Source: Symsagittifera roscoffensis (Eukaryota > Xenacoelomorpha > Acoela > Convolutidae). From it: a stretch of 57,115 nucleotides of DNA. The notes beneath the pieces are model-generated. The model searched no databases, was not told where the DNA came from, and worked only from the letters and a program-made list of their open reading frames with translations. Both the position numbers and the translations under genes were made by a program. Shown here piece after piece: positions 21,401 through 33,217 of this stretch. Numbering within the stretch: position 1 is the stretch's first letter; every line of letters begins with the position of its first letter. Location of the stretch: positions 41,315,223 to 41,372,337 of the forward strand of contig NC_087066.1 of assembly GCF_963678635.1 (NCBI RefSeq), written 5' to 3'.

Positions 21401-23945
21401 TCATCCCGAGCTCCAACTTGACATAATATTTTACCTGTGATGTTTTTTTTTGTAAAATTGTGGGGTTTGAAAATTGCCAATTTGCTAACTTTTGATGAGC
21501 ATCGGTCTCAAAAATGGTTTCCAGTTGAAATGAGGCAAGCTGTTTGGTTCTAATAGTAAGCTTTTAGGCATAAAATGCATCCATTTCTAATTAACAAAGC
21601 GTGTGTGAGGACTTTTAAAAATCAGAAAACCAACCGTTTTTATCGCTTTTTCTTATTTTCTTTTGTTTTTATTATTTGAAATTCTGGTTTGGAATTTTTC
21701 GAAAAACATTTTATTCTTTCGCTTTTACATTGCTCAGTGCGGCCGAAACTTTCTGTGCTACTTAATTTGATTTTTCTTTATATTCGAATTTTGAATCGTT
21801 TTTAGATCAAACTGAACAGTGATAAAGTTAACTGAGTGGCCAGGGAAGTCCTTCCGGGATCCCAGTTTAGACTAACAAGCCTGGGTAATCAATTGCGGGA
21901 TTTCCAGCTGGCTCCCGGCAAAATGTTTCAAATATGTCTGGTCTTAAATGTGTCTTCCATATAATTATTCGCTTGAACAACCCTTTTGTGTATTGAATTC
22001 GAGGCGGATCACTAAGCCGAATGATCCAAGTGCAGAATGCGTCCAACTTCCAAGCATATGAGCAATGTTTACAAAATGAGAAATAAAATAGTAAAAAACT
22101 ACCTCTAGTTGCCAGCCAGTGGTGGCTATTCCTCGCGCGCGTCGGTTTTCCGCTCCGATATTTTTATTTCATCAATAGTTTTTGTCTCAGAATGGTTAAT
22201 GCGCAACACTTATCAGCCCGACGCGGCGGCATTATAGATTTTCTTTCTGCTATAAAGACGCGATCTGCTCTTGGCTCATTTTCCTCTTTTACCAGCCTCC
22301 TTCAACTTTTATCTTATTAGCAAACATCATTATTTCGCTCAATTACAGACACTATCTTCAATCTTGAGTTAATTGCAATCTTAATTGATAGATTGATTTC
22401 TTTCTACATTATGTAACTATTTCAAAAAAATGTTGAGAATTTCAAACGTTCCCAACAAGAAATTTAATATAAACTTGTAAAAGGTTTTCAAATTATTTTT
22501 TCGAGCTCATGTCAATTGCGAAAATTCATTGGCGTTTTTTATTGCCTGCTTTTGTATATTGTATTGCAGCAAAGCTCAAACCGACAACCCAGTTTTTTCG
22601 TGCATTTAGTAAACGACCGAAAAAGAATGTCATATTTGAGATAAGTTTCAACGAAAGTTTTCGATCATTGGCTAGTTAAAAAGTCGAAATTTGTCTGAAG
22701 AAAAAAACCCAACCCGAGCACAAATATTCCGTTACTTTCTTATCGAAAGTCGGAACAATAACAGCAAAAAATTGTTTATTATCCTAGTTGCTCTGCAGAC
22801 TCTCCAAGACAAAAGCGCCCTCAAACAAATTCCGCACTCTAGCTAGGATTAAATTCCAAACAATTTTTGATTCCCAAATCTTCATCTACAACTACTCCCT
22901 AAAATATCAAACTGCAATATAGATCAACTATTGGCAACATGTACCCCTAGTAATCAAGCAAATGCACTTTCAACTAAATCTCTGAGCAAACTGCAATTAA
23001 ACTGTCATGAAATCTCTGGTGAAGCAACACTCAAATAGCAGCATTAATGAGCGAATAAAATATAGCACCCCCTCGTTAGGTGCTAACTAAACTAAGATTA
23101 GAAAAAACCTGCCGCTAAGGCGATGCGGTCTTCTTACTGCTGTTAAAAAAAATTTTACTCCTCGAGGAACTTGAAACTGCAAAATGGTCTGCTAATTCAC
23201 TCTTTTCGATTTCTTTCATAGAACCAGCTTAAAGCAGAACTTTATATATGCAAATCGTTAATAGTTTGACAAAAATTCTGTCAACACCTACAATTTTACG
23301 TGCATTTACTTTCTTAATTCTATCAGCAAACGTCTTCTCAGCGAATGTCAGCAAAAATGCCGCCCGTTTTAATGATCCTGACGGCTCTATCGGGGACAAA
23401 GTGGTGCCAGTCAAAAGAAAAATTACTGCTTACCAACAGGATTGTAAATTTTCAACCAATCAGATTTTTAGAAAAGTGCGACAAGTTTGTGTTAGTTGAA
23501 CGCTCTATGCAAAAACGCAAAGACAATGTGACAAACAGCAAAAAGTGTCCTCCCAGTTGCTTGATGATAGAGTACACTGCCCATCCGGTTGCAATTAGTT
23601 TCAGGTTTTTCATCATTGCACTTTTTGGCTGATACTGTTTTTCTATCATTCCGTCAGAAAAATTACCGGATTCCACAACCAAAACTATCCTCAACCTCAA
23701 ATTGTTATTAGAATTTTTAATGAAAAAATATTTCATTATGACTCGGAATTTGCCTGGAGAACAAAAGCTCACAAATTAGATCAAAATACGTCTTACAAAA
23801 AGTCGATAAACAATGAACAATGTCTGGCCTATCATTCAAATGGCTTTGCTAGCACATATAATGCTTCTTACGGCAAGTGTTGCAATCTCCATAGTGTGGA
23901 TTCCGCAATGAACAAAAATGTTAATCATAGATTTTTGATGAATCG
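21327..23945 (+). repeat. Right unit of 2,619-bp tandem duplication
   Basis: Second copy, directly abutting the first. Its right edge (GATTTTTGATGAATCGAA) continues into unique sequence that completes the secreted-protein frame, so this unit's right flank is the ancestral one. High identity means either a very recent duplication or two alleles placed in tandem by the assembler. Confidence 0.95.
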
Positions 23946-24063
23946 AAAAGTGTCTTATACACAGTTTCCCCGCAACTTATCTTATGAAAACTGCATCAAA
24001 GTCTTTGATTGGTTTTTTTATGCAAGGAAAGCGTATGACTATCATTCTTTCATGAACCAATAA
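23345..24063 (+). CDS. Predicted secreted Cys-containing protein, two exons with a 53-nt intron
   Basis: Exon 1 is 23345-23604 and exon 2 is 23658-24063; the 53-nt intron starts GTTTTTC and ends TTCCGTCAG. The join is phase 2 (AG|A) and exon 2 stays open for 135 codons to TAA 24061-24063, so about 221 residues in all. Start is ATG 23345 or, more likely, 23357, which opens directly on a signal peptide (MPPVLMILTALSG). The mature part has Cys in CDKF, CPPSC, EQCLA, GKCC and ENCIK and four N-glycosylation sequons (NVT, NTS, NAS, NLS). CPPSCLMIEY recalls the last Cys-Pro-Cys turn of DEG/ENaC channels, but no second membrane segment follows, so I do not assign the family. A TATA-like CTATAAAG at 22250-22257 and acceptor-like TTCTTAATTCTATCAG just upstream suggest a spliced 5' UTR. 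Function unknown. Confidence 0.6.
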
Positions 24064-24689
24064 GGCATTTTTTAAAATAATTTTGCTCTTTTTTATAATT
24101 TTTTTGGTTATATTGGTAAGCAACACATGCGGCAAAGACCCTCGTTTCTCGCGCAACCTTAAGTCAGCGAAGTTTCACAATGTTTTATGCAAAATGCGTT
24201 GTGAGTCACCTGATGTTAGACATGTTCAAAATAATCATTTTCTCATTTTCGGCTAAAGGTTTCAAAAATGCTATTTTTATATTGCTTTATTAAATTAGTT
24301 TTGTTAGTGGTTTTTGAAAAAATTATTTAACAATAGAAAAAACTGCAAATGTTATAACCTCGGGAAAGTAAAATTTTTGCAACTATTTTTGAGACTTTTG
24401 AAGTCGCGCTGATGCTAATTCCGCGACAAAAGACAACAAAATTACTCATATCAGGGCGAAGCCCTTCATAACCAGACTGTCTCTTAAGGTTCATGGAGTA
24501 ATAACAACTTAAGAAGAACTTATAAAGAATTAAATTGAAATTTTAGATTTGAGATTTGAAAAAATCGTCCCCACACACACCATATAACGTACAAAGTGAT
24601 ATATTTTGCCCTTAGTAACAAATTGATTGGCAAATTGGCAAAAAACCAATTTGAAACGATTTCTAAGACGGCTTAAATCTCCACTTACG

Positions 24690-24960
24690 CATTAATAGCG
24701 CGAAATATATCGCGCGTTAATTGTCCCGAATTTGCCAAAAAGGCAGTGTTTAAACCCCCTTAACTTCACAAAAAATTATTACAGGTGAAATATCTTTTGA
24801 AATATGAGCTCAAGGCAGCAATTTCTTTTGAATTATATACAAAAATCTGTCAAAAATGGCTAGTTAAAAAGTCGAAATTTGTCTGAAGAAAAAAAATCCA
24901 TCACGAGCACAAAAATTCCGTTGCTTTCGTTACGAAAGTCATAACAAAAAATTATAATTA
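24690..24960 (+). repeat. Interspersed repeat family A, further copy
   Basis: Contains GTCCCGAATTTGCC, GAAATATCTTTTGAAATATGAGCTC, TAAAAAGTCGAAATTTGTCTGAAG, and TTCCGTTGCTTTCGTTACGAAAGTC in the same order as the copy inside the 2.6-kb duplication (from 19975) and the copy at 16445. Confidence 0.6.
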
Positions 24961-25429
24961 AAAAAAGGTTTCTAATTGTGAAAAAACCTGAAAATCGATT
25001 TGATATGGGTCATGTTTACTTTTTTAATAAGTTCTTACAGTTAAATTAAATCCGAAGTTTTTGCAGTATGAACTTAAAAACTGTTGCGATTTATGACATT
25101 TATTCTTTTCGCTTAAATTTTTCCAAAGATATTTTTTCAAAAATTATTTAAAGGACTCACAATAACAGTGGAAGCTTACGATATGCTTTTCTCTGATACC
25201 AAACTCTTCTAGTTATGCGCTAAATTTCTTCCATTTTCAGCTCGAAATGTATTGCTCAATTATGAAACAAATTTTCTCTGACTCTAATTTTTAAAATTTT
25301 TGCAAAATCCGAATGATATAAAGCTTTTACTAGCTGCGTTTTACTTTAACATAATTGATTTGAATTAATTAATTTTAGTTCAAAGCATTATTTCTGGAGT
25401 GTACAAAGCGCATGCAATTTTAACATAAG

Positions 25430-25500
25430 CAAGACGTATATCAGGGCAAAGCCCTGTTCGTATATCAGGGCAAAGCCCTTTACGTTCCGAATGCCCCTTA
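25430..25500 (+). repeat. Tandem pair of CGTATATCAGGGCAAAGCCCT hairpin units
   Basis: Two direct copies, 24 nt apart, of a word with a 5-bp GC-rich stem (AGGGC-AAA-GCCCT), followed by TTACGTTCCGAATGCCCC. Related sequence occurs at 5091-5110 and 24447-24470, and in inverted orientation at about 31190-31235. It marks a dispersed repeat family. Confidence 0.7.
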
Positions 25501-25689
25501 ACCCATATCGGATAGCTTTTGTGAAACAAAAATGTTGAAAATCTACAATTTTTGCACAATAACAAAGATCAATTGTGAAAATTTGAGTCGCACAAAATTA
25601 ATACGACCAATTAGCTAGCCTTAATTCAATTTGTAGCGATTTTCTTGAGCGGGATAATTCGCCACGCATAAAAAATTTTTAACGTTTTC

Positions 25690-25950
25690 AGAATTATGGA
25701 TAAAATCGACAAAGCGCGCATAAATTGACCCAGAGTATGGCCAAGTTGCCAATTTTCAAACTCAAAAAACTTTGCAAAAAAAAGATCGGAGGTAAAAAAA
25801 AAACGTTTTAAATTTGATTTTTAGGAATCAATATCTTCAATGAGCATAATTTTTTTTTGTTAATAACTGTTATTTTGATCGCCAAAAGTTGGTTGAAAAA
25901 AAATACCACAAGCTTAATCATATCGTTTTCTTTGAAAGTCGGAACAATAC
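25690..25950 (+). repeat. Interspersed repeat family A, partial copy
   Basis: Carries the GCCAATTTTCAAACTC block and a final CTTTGAAAGTCGGAACAATA, with a changed middle. A weaker member of the family. Confidence 0.4.
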
Positions 25951-27746
25951 AATCAATTCGAAACTTAGGTTTTTCCGATTTCGTTTATCCAAGTTTTTGC
26001 ATCTGGTTGTTATGATTCTTCATTGTTTCAATGGATTTCATTTTCTAGCCGATTTAAGTGCTATTCAGTTATTTAAAATATTAATAAGTTAACGTGGACG
26101 GGGTTGGTTGTAAACTACGATTAAATTTAAGAAAGATTTTTTTCTGCGAAATTCTTCTATAAATGTTTTTTTTGGATCTTGCTAACTATTTCCCCTTTAT
26201 TGTAAAAAGGGAGCGATTTGTTAACAGGTACAAAATTATATATGCTCAACAGTTTATGAGTTCGTTCTTAATATGGGTGGCATTTTTTCACCTGGTACCT
26301 GTTTCATAGCTCGTAGGTTCCCTATGAAGGAGCAAGCGATTTTAAAGTTACAACCTTTTGTTCGCCGTCAACCAATTTAGTCGAAACTTTTCGCTTAAAA
26401 CAGTGACACCTGTGTGGCCTCATTTTATTCGCTGAAATTCCCACTTTGAAGAAACACCTTTCTTTTGTGTGAGAAGTTGAAAGCTAATATTTATTCAAGT
26501 TTATTCTTCCTAGCTCAAATATAAACTAACTCATAGGATCTAGTTAACAATATCTAGCCTCTTGGTATGTAGAAGCAATTCCCCCTTTATGTTAAACAAA
26601 TCACAACGGTTAACTGTATCAAGATGTTGGCCAGGAAACCCCCCCCCCCTCTCCTCGTCCTTTACTTAGCGAGTGGGACAAAAGGAAGTTTGAGCTTGGA
26701 AGCAGGGGTGGGGGGAGCTTGCTTTAGTCTTAAGCTTGGATTTATTGTTTTCCATTTAAGTCGTTTCTTAGACCTAGATCACGTCTTTTGTGCGCATTTG
26801 TCGATCAAGCGGAATTTGAACATACCAAATTTGAGCAAATTATTGTACACTTCATACGATTATGCAAAACAAAAACAAGTCATTTTGTGTATAATTCTTT
26901 GTTGAAAATCAACCACGCAGAAATACCTTTCTTTGTTTCTTATTTCCTATTATCAAAAATGATCATCACGCACAGAAAAATTATTTTTTTAAATTCATTG
27001 AAAGAGTGGTATTGTAAAATCTGTCATGACTGGAATTTTTAATCGGCTTACGCAATTTGCAAAGCCGGTCGGCATAATTTGTTCGATTTGAAAAAATTTT
27101 AATATTGAAAAATATTGAATAGCTTAAGTAGTTTGACCTGAAAAAAGCAGGTTTTTGCAAGTCTTGCTTATTGCAATAAAGTGGAGCAGTTTGAATATCT
27201 CGTGTTTAGACAGCTTTTGAAATTCTCAAACCATATCGCGTCGGATTTGTACGAACCATTTTTGCTAATTTAGATTTAACTTAGTACTACAGATATTTTG
27301 GCTATTTCTGTTAAATCAACTAAATTACCATTTACGGCCAAACAAAACAGGTATTCAAAGTTTTAAACACGTTTGATATTATTCGGCATTACAGAAATTA
27401 TTGAGCTGACACGTCCAAACGAGCTTAATCATAACTTTTTTGTACGGCTACAGTCAAAAAGTATTCATATTGGACGTATCTCAGTTTACGTTCAGAGCTC
27501 GTCAAATATAGACTTTTTGTTTTCTCAAGGTCTTTTCTCATTGATGTTTGAGAACACCTTTAAATTTTATCAATAAATTACTTAAAGATTCTTTCATCGA
27601 ATTCTTTATAGCATGAAGCTTCCACCAACCCAGATGTATTTATCAATTATATAAGTGTTCTTTAAACTTTGTACAGAGAAGTTACTAGCAAGTATTTCTG
27701 GATTTTTAAAATTTTTTGAAGATTAGTTTATTTATTTGTGGAAGAA

Positions 27747-29453
27747 ATGACAGCTGTTTCGCTTCACCCGCCTAGTCGAGTTTCGATATCGAACGGCGCC
27801 GAAAATGAGTCGGAACTTTCGCCCTACTTTCGCGACTTTGACTTCGGAAATTTACTCAGCCAGTGGACCAAAAAAGAAACTCCTCCTAGGGGAAATAGTC
27901 CCACAAGCAACGAAAGCAGCAACATTTCCCCGAGAGCAGGAGAAAATAAAAACGTCGTGAGCCGATTTCATGACTCAACAAAAACCGAAGCGCAAAACCA
28001 AAAAACGAATCGAACTGCGACTCGTTATGAACGTGACGAAACTAATCAAAAATCTTGGGACTATTTGAACCATGCACCGGCTGGCAAATCTTCTTTTGGA
28101 AGTTTTAACGGTGATGATAACGAGGCGAAAAATTATTATAACAGCTCGTTTAGCAAATATTTTGACGGGGGCTACGGAAATTTGTCGTCTAATGTCAGAG
28201 ACGGAGAAATTCACAACCCAAAACCAAGAGCGGAAACCAACATTGATGTAGTTTCAAGTCCAAGTTCCTATTCAAAATCACGAGTTGAAAGAACTTATGC
28301 TTATTCGTCTGAAAATGTGCGAAACAACGGTTTGAAAAATGAAACTAGCTTTTACCCTACCTCATTCAAAAACTCCAACAATCAAACACCTGCAGCTGGT
28401 AACCGAAGCGGTCCTGTTGTCAGAATAAGCCCCCCTGAAAATTATTATCGACCAAAAAGGCCAGTTACTACAATTGACATGCGAATCAGCGATTCGGGAC
28501 TTCCGCCAAAACCGAACTTACCGAATCCAATTTCTGACGTTGGACGCACGTGTTCATTTTTACACGACCGTCAAAAGTTCAGAGAAAATGGAAATCAGCA
28601 GAATTTGTACCCATATTTGAAAAATAAAAACAGCGTTAAGACTTCAACTTCTTATCACGAAGGGTTCACGCAGCCCAGTTATCCGAGCAGCCCGTTGTCC
28701 CCGCAAGATTTTCCATCGAAACGAGAACTCGATTATTTCGAACAGGAAATGTTGCGCCGTCAAAACAAAGGGAAAATTAACAATAAACAAGATGAAAGCA
28801 AAATGTCAAAAACAAGTTCGGCGAACACCGAAAGTAAAACTTCGAGCGACAAAGTTTTGGATGAATTTTTCCCACCCGAAGATCTGGTGAAGAAAAAATC
28901 ATTTTCGACAGGAGTTCCAGGGGATAGTTTCGGTTCCCCGAACACCGACATCGAAGCAACTTCGAGCTGGGAACTCATTTCGGCAGCCAATAGAGACTTA
29001 GCCTCGATTGGAAACTTTGCGCCAATTCCACCGAGAAACCATTCCGTAAAGTCCGAACCTAAGTTTTCACGAGTCGGCCATAAAGTTGACACCTTGAATG
29101 TCGTTCACGTATTGGACGAGAGCCCGACGGAAGTCGTGAAATTGGACTCGTCGCCGAGAAAACCAGAAATCAGATCGAGTCCGAAAACTCAAAATAAAAA
29201 TACAAACCCGAACCCGAATAAAACGCAAATCAAGAAATCATTCCAAGGCTCGGAAGACGAATCGAGTCGGCTAATTGAAGATTTGACGAGACTTCAGAAC
29301 AAATTGTCTTTTACCAATCAAAAATGGTTTCAAATTGAGACTCTGCGATTGGCTCTTGTGAACTCGCCTTATTATCCCGAGTATTACAAAACAGAGCTTG
29401 AAAAGCATGCAGAGCAACTGTGCTCACGTCTTGAAACGGAGAGTAAAATTTGA
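27747..29453 (+). CDS. 568-residue Ser/Asn-rich, largely disordered protein of unknown function
   Basis: Start is ATG 27747 (MTAVSLHPPSR); the GTG at 27738 is in frame but unlikely. The frame is uninterrupted for 1.7 kb and ends at TGA 29451-29453. Most of the protein is low-complexity and polar, rich in Ser, Asn, Lys and Pro, with proline motifs such as PPENYYRPKRP, LPPKPNLPNP and APIPPRNH. More ordered segments are SELSPYFRDFDFGNLLSQW near the N-terminus, PSKRELDYFEQEMLRRQNK in the middle, and the last 65 residues, which look helical (LIEDLTRLQNKLSFTNQKWF, YYKTELEKHAEQLCSRLE). Local GC is higher than the flanks, as expected for coding DNA. I do not recognise the family. A scaffold or adaptor role (for example cytoskeletal) would be a guess. 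Confidence 0.75.
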   Translation: MTAVSLHPPSRVSISNGAENESELSPYFRDFDFGNLLSQWTKKETPPRGNSPTSNESSNISPRAGENKNVVSRFHDSTKTEAQNQKTNRTATRYERDETNQKSWDYLNHAPAGKSSFGSFNGDDNEAKNYYNSSFSKYFDGGYGNLSSNVRDGEIHNPKPRAETNIDVVSSPSSYSKSRVERTYAYSSENVRNNGLKNETSFYPTSFKNSNNQTPAAGNRSGPVVRISPPENYYRPKRPVTTIDMRISDSGLPPKPNLPNPISDVGRTCSFLHDRQKFRENGNQQNLYPYLKNKNSVKTSTSYHEGFTQPSYPSSPLSPQDFPSKRELDYFEQEMLRRQNKGKINNKQDESKMSKTSSANTESKTSSDKVLDEFFPPEDLVKKKSFSTGVPGDSFGSPNTDIEATSSWELISAANRDLASIGNFAPIPPRNHSVKSEPKFSRVGHKVDTLNVVHVLDESPTEVVKLDSSPRKPEIRSSPKTQNKNTNPNPNKTQIKKSFQGSEDESSRLIEDLTRLQNKLSFTNQKWFQIETLRLALVNSPYYPEYYKTELEKHAEQLCSRLETESKI

Positions 29454-31789
29454 TAATTAATTCAATTTAAATCAATCTTTTGTGTTGAAATCTAATCAAA
29501 ACGAACTCAAAACTTTTTTGGAAGGAATTTTATAGTTACAAGAGCCTCAAAAATTTGTGTACGGTAATTTTTTAATAGTTTATTGTTATTCAAAAATGTA
29601 AGTCATTGGCAAAATTTGCAGTGTCAGACTGAGTTATCGAACAAAGTATCAACTTGAAAATACAGTTTTTGACTCATAACATTGTTGCTCTGAAAGATTT
29701 ATCAAAGTTGATGGAGCTATTGATACTAGTGTTTAATTAAATTTGGCTCTTTTCCAGTGCCTCATTATAAAATTACAACATTAGGTTTTTTAAAAATTGG
29801 TCATCAAAGAAATATTTAAAAAAATAATTCACGACACGTTTTAAAGCAGTTTATAAATTATAAAATTAGGATATACTTTCATATATTGAACTTCCAAAAA
29901 AATCAAAGGGGGGAGTAGAAAAGAGCCTTAGATTCTGATTTTGATTAAGTTCTGCATTATTTTGTTCAAAAAAAAATCAATAGAGTATTTTTAATTAGCT
30001 GCCTTTTGCTTCTAGTTGGATTAACGACACTGATTATTTCCATAGCTCTTTTTCACTTTTCACTTTATTTTTTTTCCTGAAGTTCAATTTACGGAAGCCC
30101 ATCTAAAATGACTTTCGATGTTCTCCAGCTGAATAAAGCACATTAGCAAGAGTTTTTTTCCCACTTTCCCCCACAATTGAGTTTCAATTTTACAAAAAAA
30201 ATCGAACCGTGATATAATGCAATGAAACTTGGCATGGTGCATAAATTAACTACTTTCAACAGATTTGTTTTTTTTTAATTTTACATCAAAATTCTACATG
30301 CCGAGCGTGAACAAGTTAACATTATTTAGAAAAATTTTAAGTCTACTTTACCGGATTCATCCAACCCCAAATAGAACAAGTTGAGATCTTGAGACCACAG
30401 CGTTCAAATAAGTTTAAAATTGCTTAGCACAACGCGTAACATGTTCAATCTGATTGGCTGTAAAAATCACAGATATAAGTCAGGACCCTAAACCGTAAAC
30501 TGATTCGGTAAGTAGGATCGTAACTTGGCGCAAATTACCGCATGAACAAGATTTGCAAGAAAGGGACGGATTTTCAAAAAAAAAATCAAAAATTTTGTCG
30601 ACCTTTTTCTTAGGTAGGCTTGATTTTCGAGCACTCCCAAAGCACTCAAAAGACCCTGTTCTGACGCTGCAGGCAAAACTTGAAAAGACAGGCCGAAAAG
30701 TGTTTTTAGGCACTTTTTGGAGAATTTCGACCGAAAAGTAGCGTGTTTTCGGCGCGCGCTTTTCCATCAAAATTAGTAAAAATTGGCTTCAAAAAGAGCT
30801 TTTAGACAACATTTAGGGTCTGTCAGCCAAAGAGGGATATTTCAAATCAGTAGAAAGAGAGGAACTTTTGAGTCGGTGGGAGTCAAATCCCCGAGAGGGC
30901 GCTTCCGCCCCTATCACCCCTCCCCCCAAAACCCGCTGGTGGCATGAACAGTTTCTAACAAGTTGATTTTTAAGCTTTACGAGGAAGTGGGGAACATGAA
31001 CAGAACCGTTTTCATCAAACTGTATTTTGAATCATTGGCTGGTTTACATGTTGAAATCGAAGCTAGTTGGTCCAACTTTTGAAGAGAACGGAATCTTTAT
31101 GCTTGACGTGGCTTTTTGTTCAGTCATTTATGCCCAATTGAAGATATTTTCTTTTGTTCTATTTTCCCCCTGAAAATATATTCGATATGGATCAAAAAGC
31201 AGTGTGAACGTTCAGAATTTTACCCTGATATACGAGGAGTCTTGTCTTATTCAAGTATTGCCACAAGTTTCGCTCTTTTCCACTTTCCCCCACGATCTTC
31301 TCTGTTCACTTTAATGATTTTCACCCGTTTTAATGTAACTAATATGACTTAGAAACAAACTCGCTTAGTATGCGGTTGGAACTTCAGCGGAAGTCCTATA
31401 TGACAAGTATGCCAAATCCACAACTTTCAAACAGCAACAACGATAGCCGGTTGCTGTGCAACTAGCACAGAATCTTCCGACCATATTCATAAATACGAGA
31501 TTTTTTTTCTCCAAATTAGTGCCTTTTTAGTGGGTGTTTTGATTAGATAACTGTACAACGGCGTAGAGAATTAGAGGCATCATTAACAAAGTTGTTTTCA
31601 GAAAATTAAAACCAAACAACAAAAATGCAATGATATAAAAAGTTTTCTTGTTTTTTGTAAAACAGTTAACTTTTTGCAGGTTTCTTTTGTCAAATAAGCG
31701 CTAAAAGAAGCATTCAAAACAAATTTTTTAATAGTAGAATCAAAATTTATGAGCTTAAAAGTATGATGAAAGAAATAGTTTCCGTAAAA
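29454..31789. other. Intergenic, repeats and low-complexity DNA
   Basis: No clear gene. Around 30870-30950 a GC-rich block (TCAAATCCCCGAGAGGGCG, then CCCCTCCCCCCAAAACCCG) resembles the block at 9860-9945 (GATCGAAACCC, CCACCCCCACCCCAAATCCG), suggesting another dispersed family. An inverted copy of the TATATCAGGG family lies at 31190-31235. Confidence 0.45.
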
Positions 31790-33217
31790 CGAACGTTCCT
31801 CGATCGAGTTTTTCGCTCAAAATTGAACAAAAAATCAAAAATTTTAAACCAGTTTTTCTCGACACTGGTAAACTTTTGGAAACTTTTTGATGTTATGCAA
31901 ATCACGACTGAAGGGCTTGAAAATGATATATCATTCAACTTTCTTCGATGATTTGTTGTGAAAGCTCATATTGCGTGGAAAAAATACTAAAACACCCCCG
32001 AATACAAAGCTCCTCCCCATTTTTAACGGTCGAACAATTATTTCATGCGTTTCAAATCAATTAGCAAATTTGAGGCCAGTTGAAAAAAAAACTTTTATAA
32101 TCTAACGCATTCCATCAAAAGTTGCTTGTAAAGTTTGTTTGGAGAAAGCAAAACCATGTGAGCATAAGTATTTTATTATTTCTTTAAAAGTTTGTCGGAA
32201 CAACAAAAATTATTTATCAGATAAAAACTTTGACTATTTGTTAAAATTTCTGACACATTTTGTGAAAAACAAAAGCAAATTGAAAAATAATAGAAAAAAT
32301 TGACTTCTTATCGAAAGAACTGACCGCTATACTGCTTTACGCATTGTGAAATTTTAGAGATAAATTTGCGTATATTAAGGCAATAAGTGATTATTCAAGT
32401 GATCACAATTTTATGTTAAAATGAGTTGAGAGCCAGATGAATGCAGCGGACACCCCGTTCCCTACGGGGGTTCGACTCCCTGTCGACCTAAAGGGTCCCC
32501 CCTTTGTACTATGTTGAGATATCCATATTTGGTGACGGAACTTATAAGTTTTCTACGGGCGTTTTTGGCGCCAAGATATTCTAATTTTAAGGGGAAGCGC
32601 GCGCCAAAAAAGTGCGATTTTTTTGGTCTTATATTAATGGTTGGGAAGAGCTGAAAAAATCTTTTTGGTCGACCTCAAAAATAGGCCGAAAAAATCCACC
32701 TACTCTTTTTTTGAAAATCCACCCCCTCCCTCGAGAAAAACCTAGATCCATCCCTGTCTCAGGGCATCAAAATTTTTTTAGAATGCCAAAAAAGCTTGTC
32801 AAAAAAATTTCGCTTAAATGAATGTTTTAATGTGTCTGGTTACAAAATATCCCAAGGCCAAATTTTTCATCACTTTCTTCTGAAGTCGGAACTATTAGTA
32901 CCCGCAACTCCTGATACTTTGATATTGCGTGGAAGATAATTAATTTTTCAATCTATTGGCAGCACTACGCGTTCTTCTGTTTTACCTACAATCTATTTGC
33001 TGCACTACGCGTTCATTCATTCTGTTTGTAGCAAGATTGTATGATTGTGACGTCGAACAGAACTGATTGTGATGGTGTGATTGTAACCTCGGTATGTTTG
33101 TGACTTTTTTCTAGTTTGAATAGAAAAATGGGAAACACCTGGATTCACTAAATTCTTTGAATCGCTTAAAACGGCCAAAAAATCACTGAAACGTTGCTAA
33201 TTTTTCAGTATTGGCAA
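31790..33217 (+). repeat. Dispersed repeat family B, full-length copy (about 1.4 kb)
   Basis: Matches 38092 onward at an offset of about 6,302 nt along its whole length, and its right 1.06 kb matches 33218-34270. It contains a TTTTGGCGCCAAGATATTC block, a CGCGCGCCAAAAAA block and a pol III B-box-like GGTTCGACTCC (32469-32479). The 69-codon frame inside (32612-32821) is kept in copy 2 and in shorter form in copy 3, but has no known domain. It is probably a non-autonomous element. Confidence 0.85.
32469..32479 (+). promoter_or_regulatory. B-box-like pol III promoter word in repeat family B
   Basis: GGTTCGACTCC matches the tRNA B-box consensus GGTTCGANTCC exactly and is kept in all three copies. 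About 40-60 nt upstream lies an A-box-like GAGAGCCAGATGAATGCAG. A full cloverleaf cannot be folded by eye, so this may be a tRNA-derived SINE head rather than a tRNA gene. Confidence 0.4.

Larger units (their letters stand above)
24064..27746. other. Intergenic, AT-rich with dispersed repeats, no gene seen
   Basis: Contains two family A repeat copies and three copies of the hairpin word AGGGC(A/G)AAGCCCT (24453, 25443, 25467). A 12-nt C run lies near 26639-26652. Small frames exist on both strands without recognisable domains. The final 150 nt before 27747 are probably the 5' UTR of the next gene. Confidence 0.5.

Noticed and set aside
25430-25500. CRISPR-like array at the two hairpin repeats
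   Set aside because: Only two units, the genome is eukaryotic, and relatives are dispersed singly.
32449-32490. Functional tRNA gene in repeat family B
   Set aside because: The B-box word is exact, but I could not pair an acceptor stem or anticodon arm.
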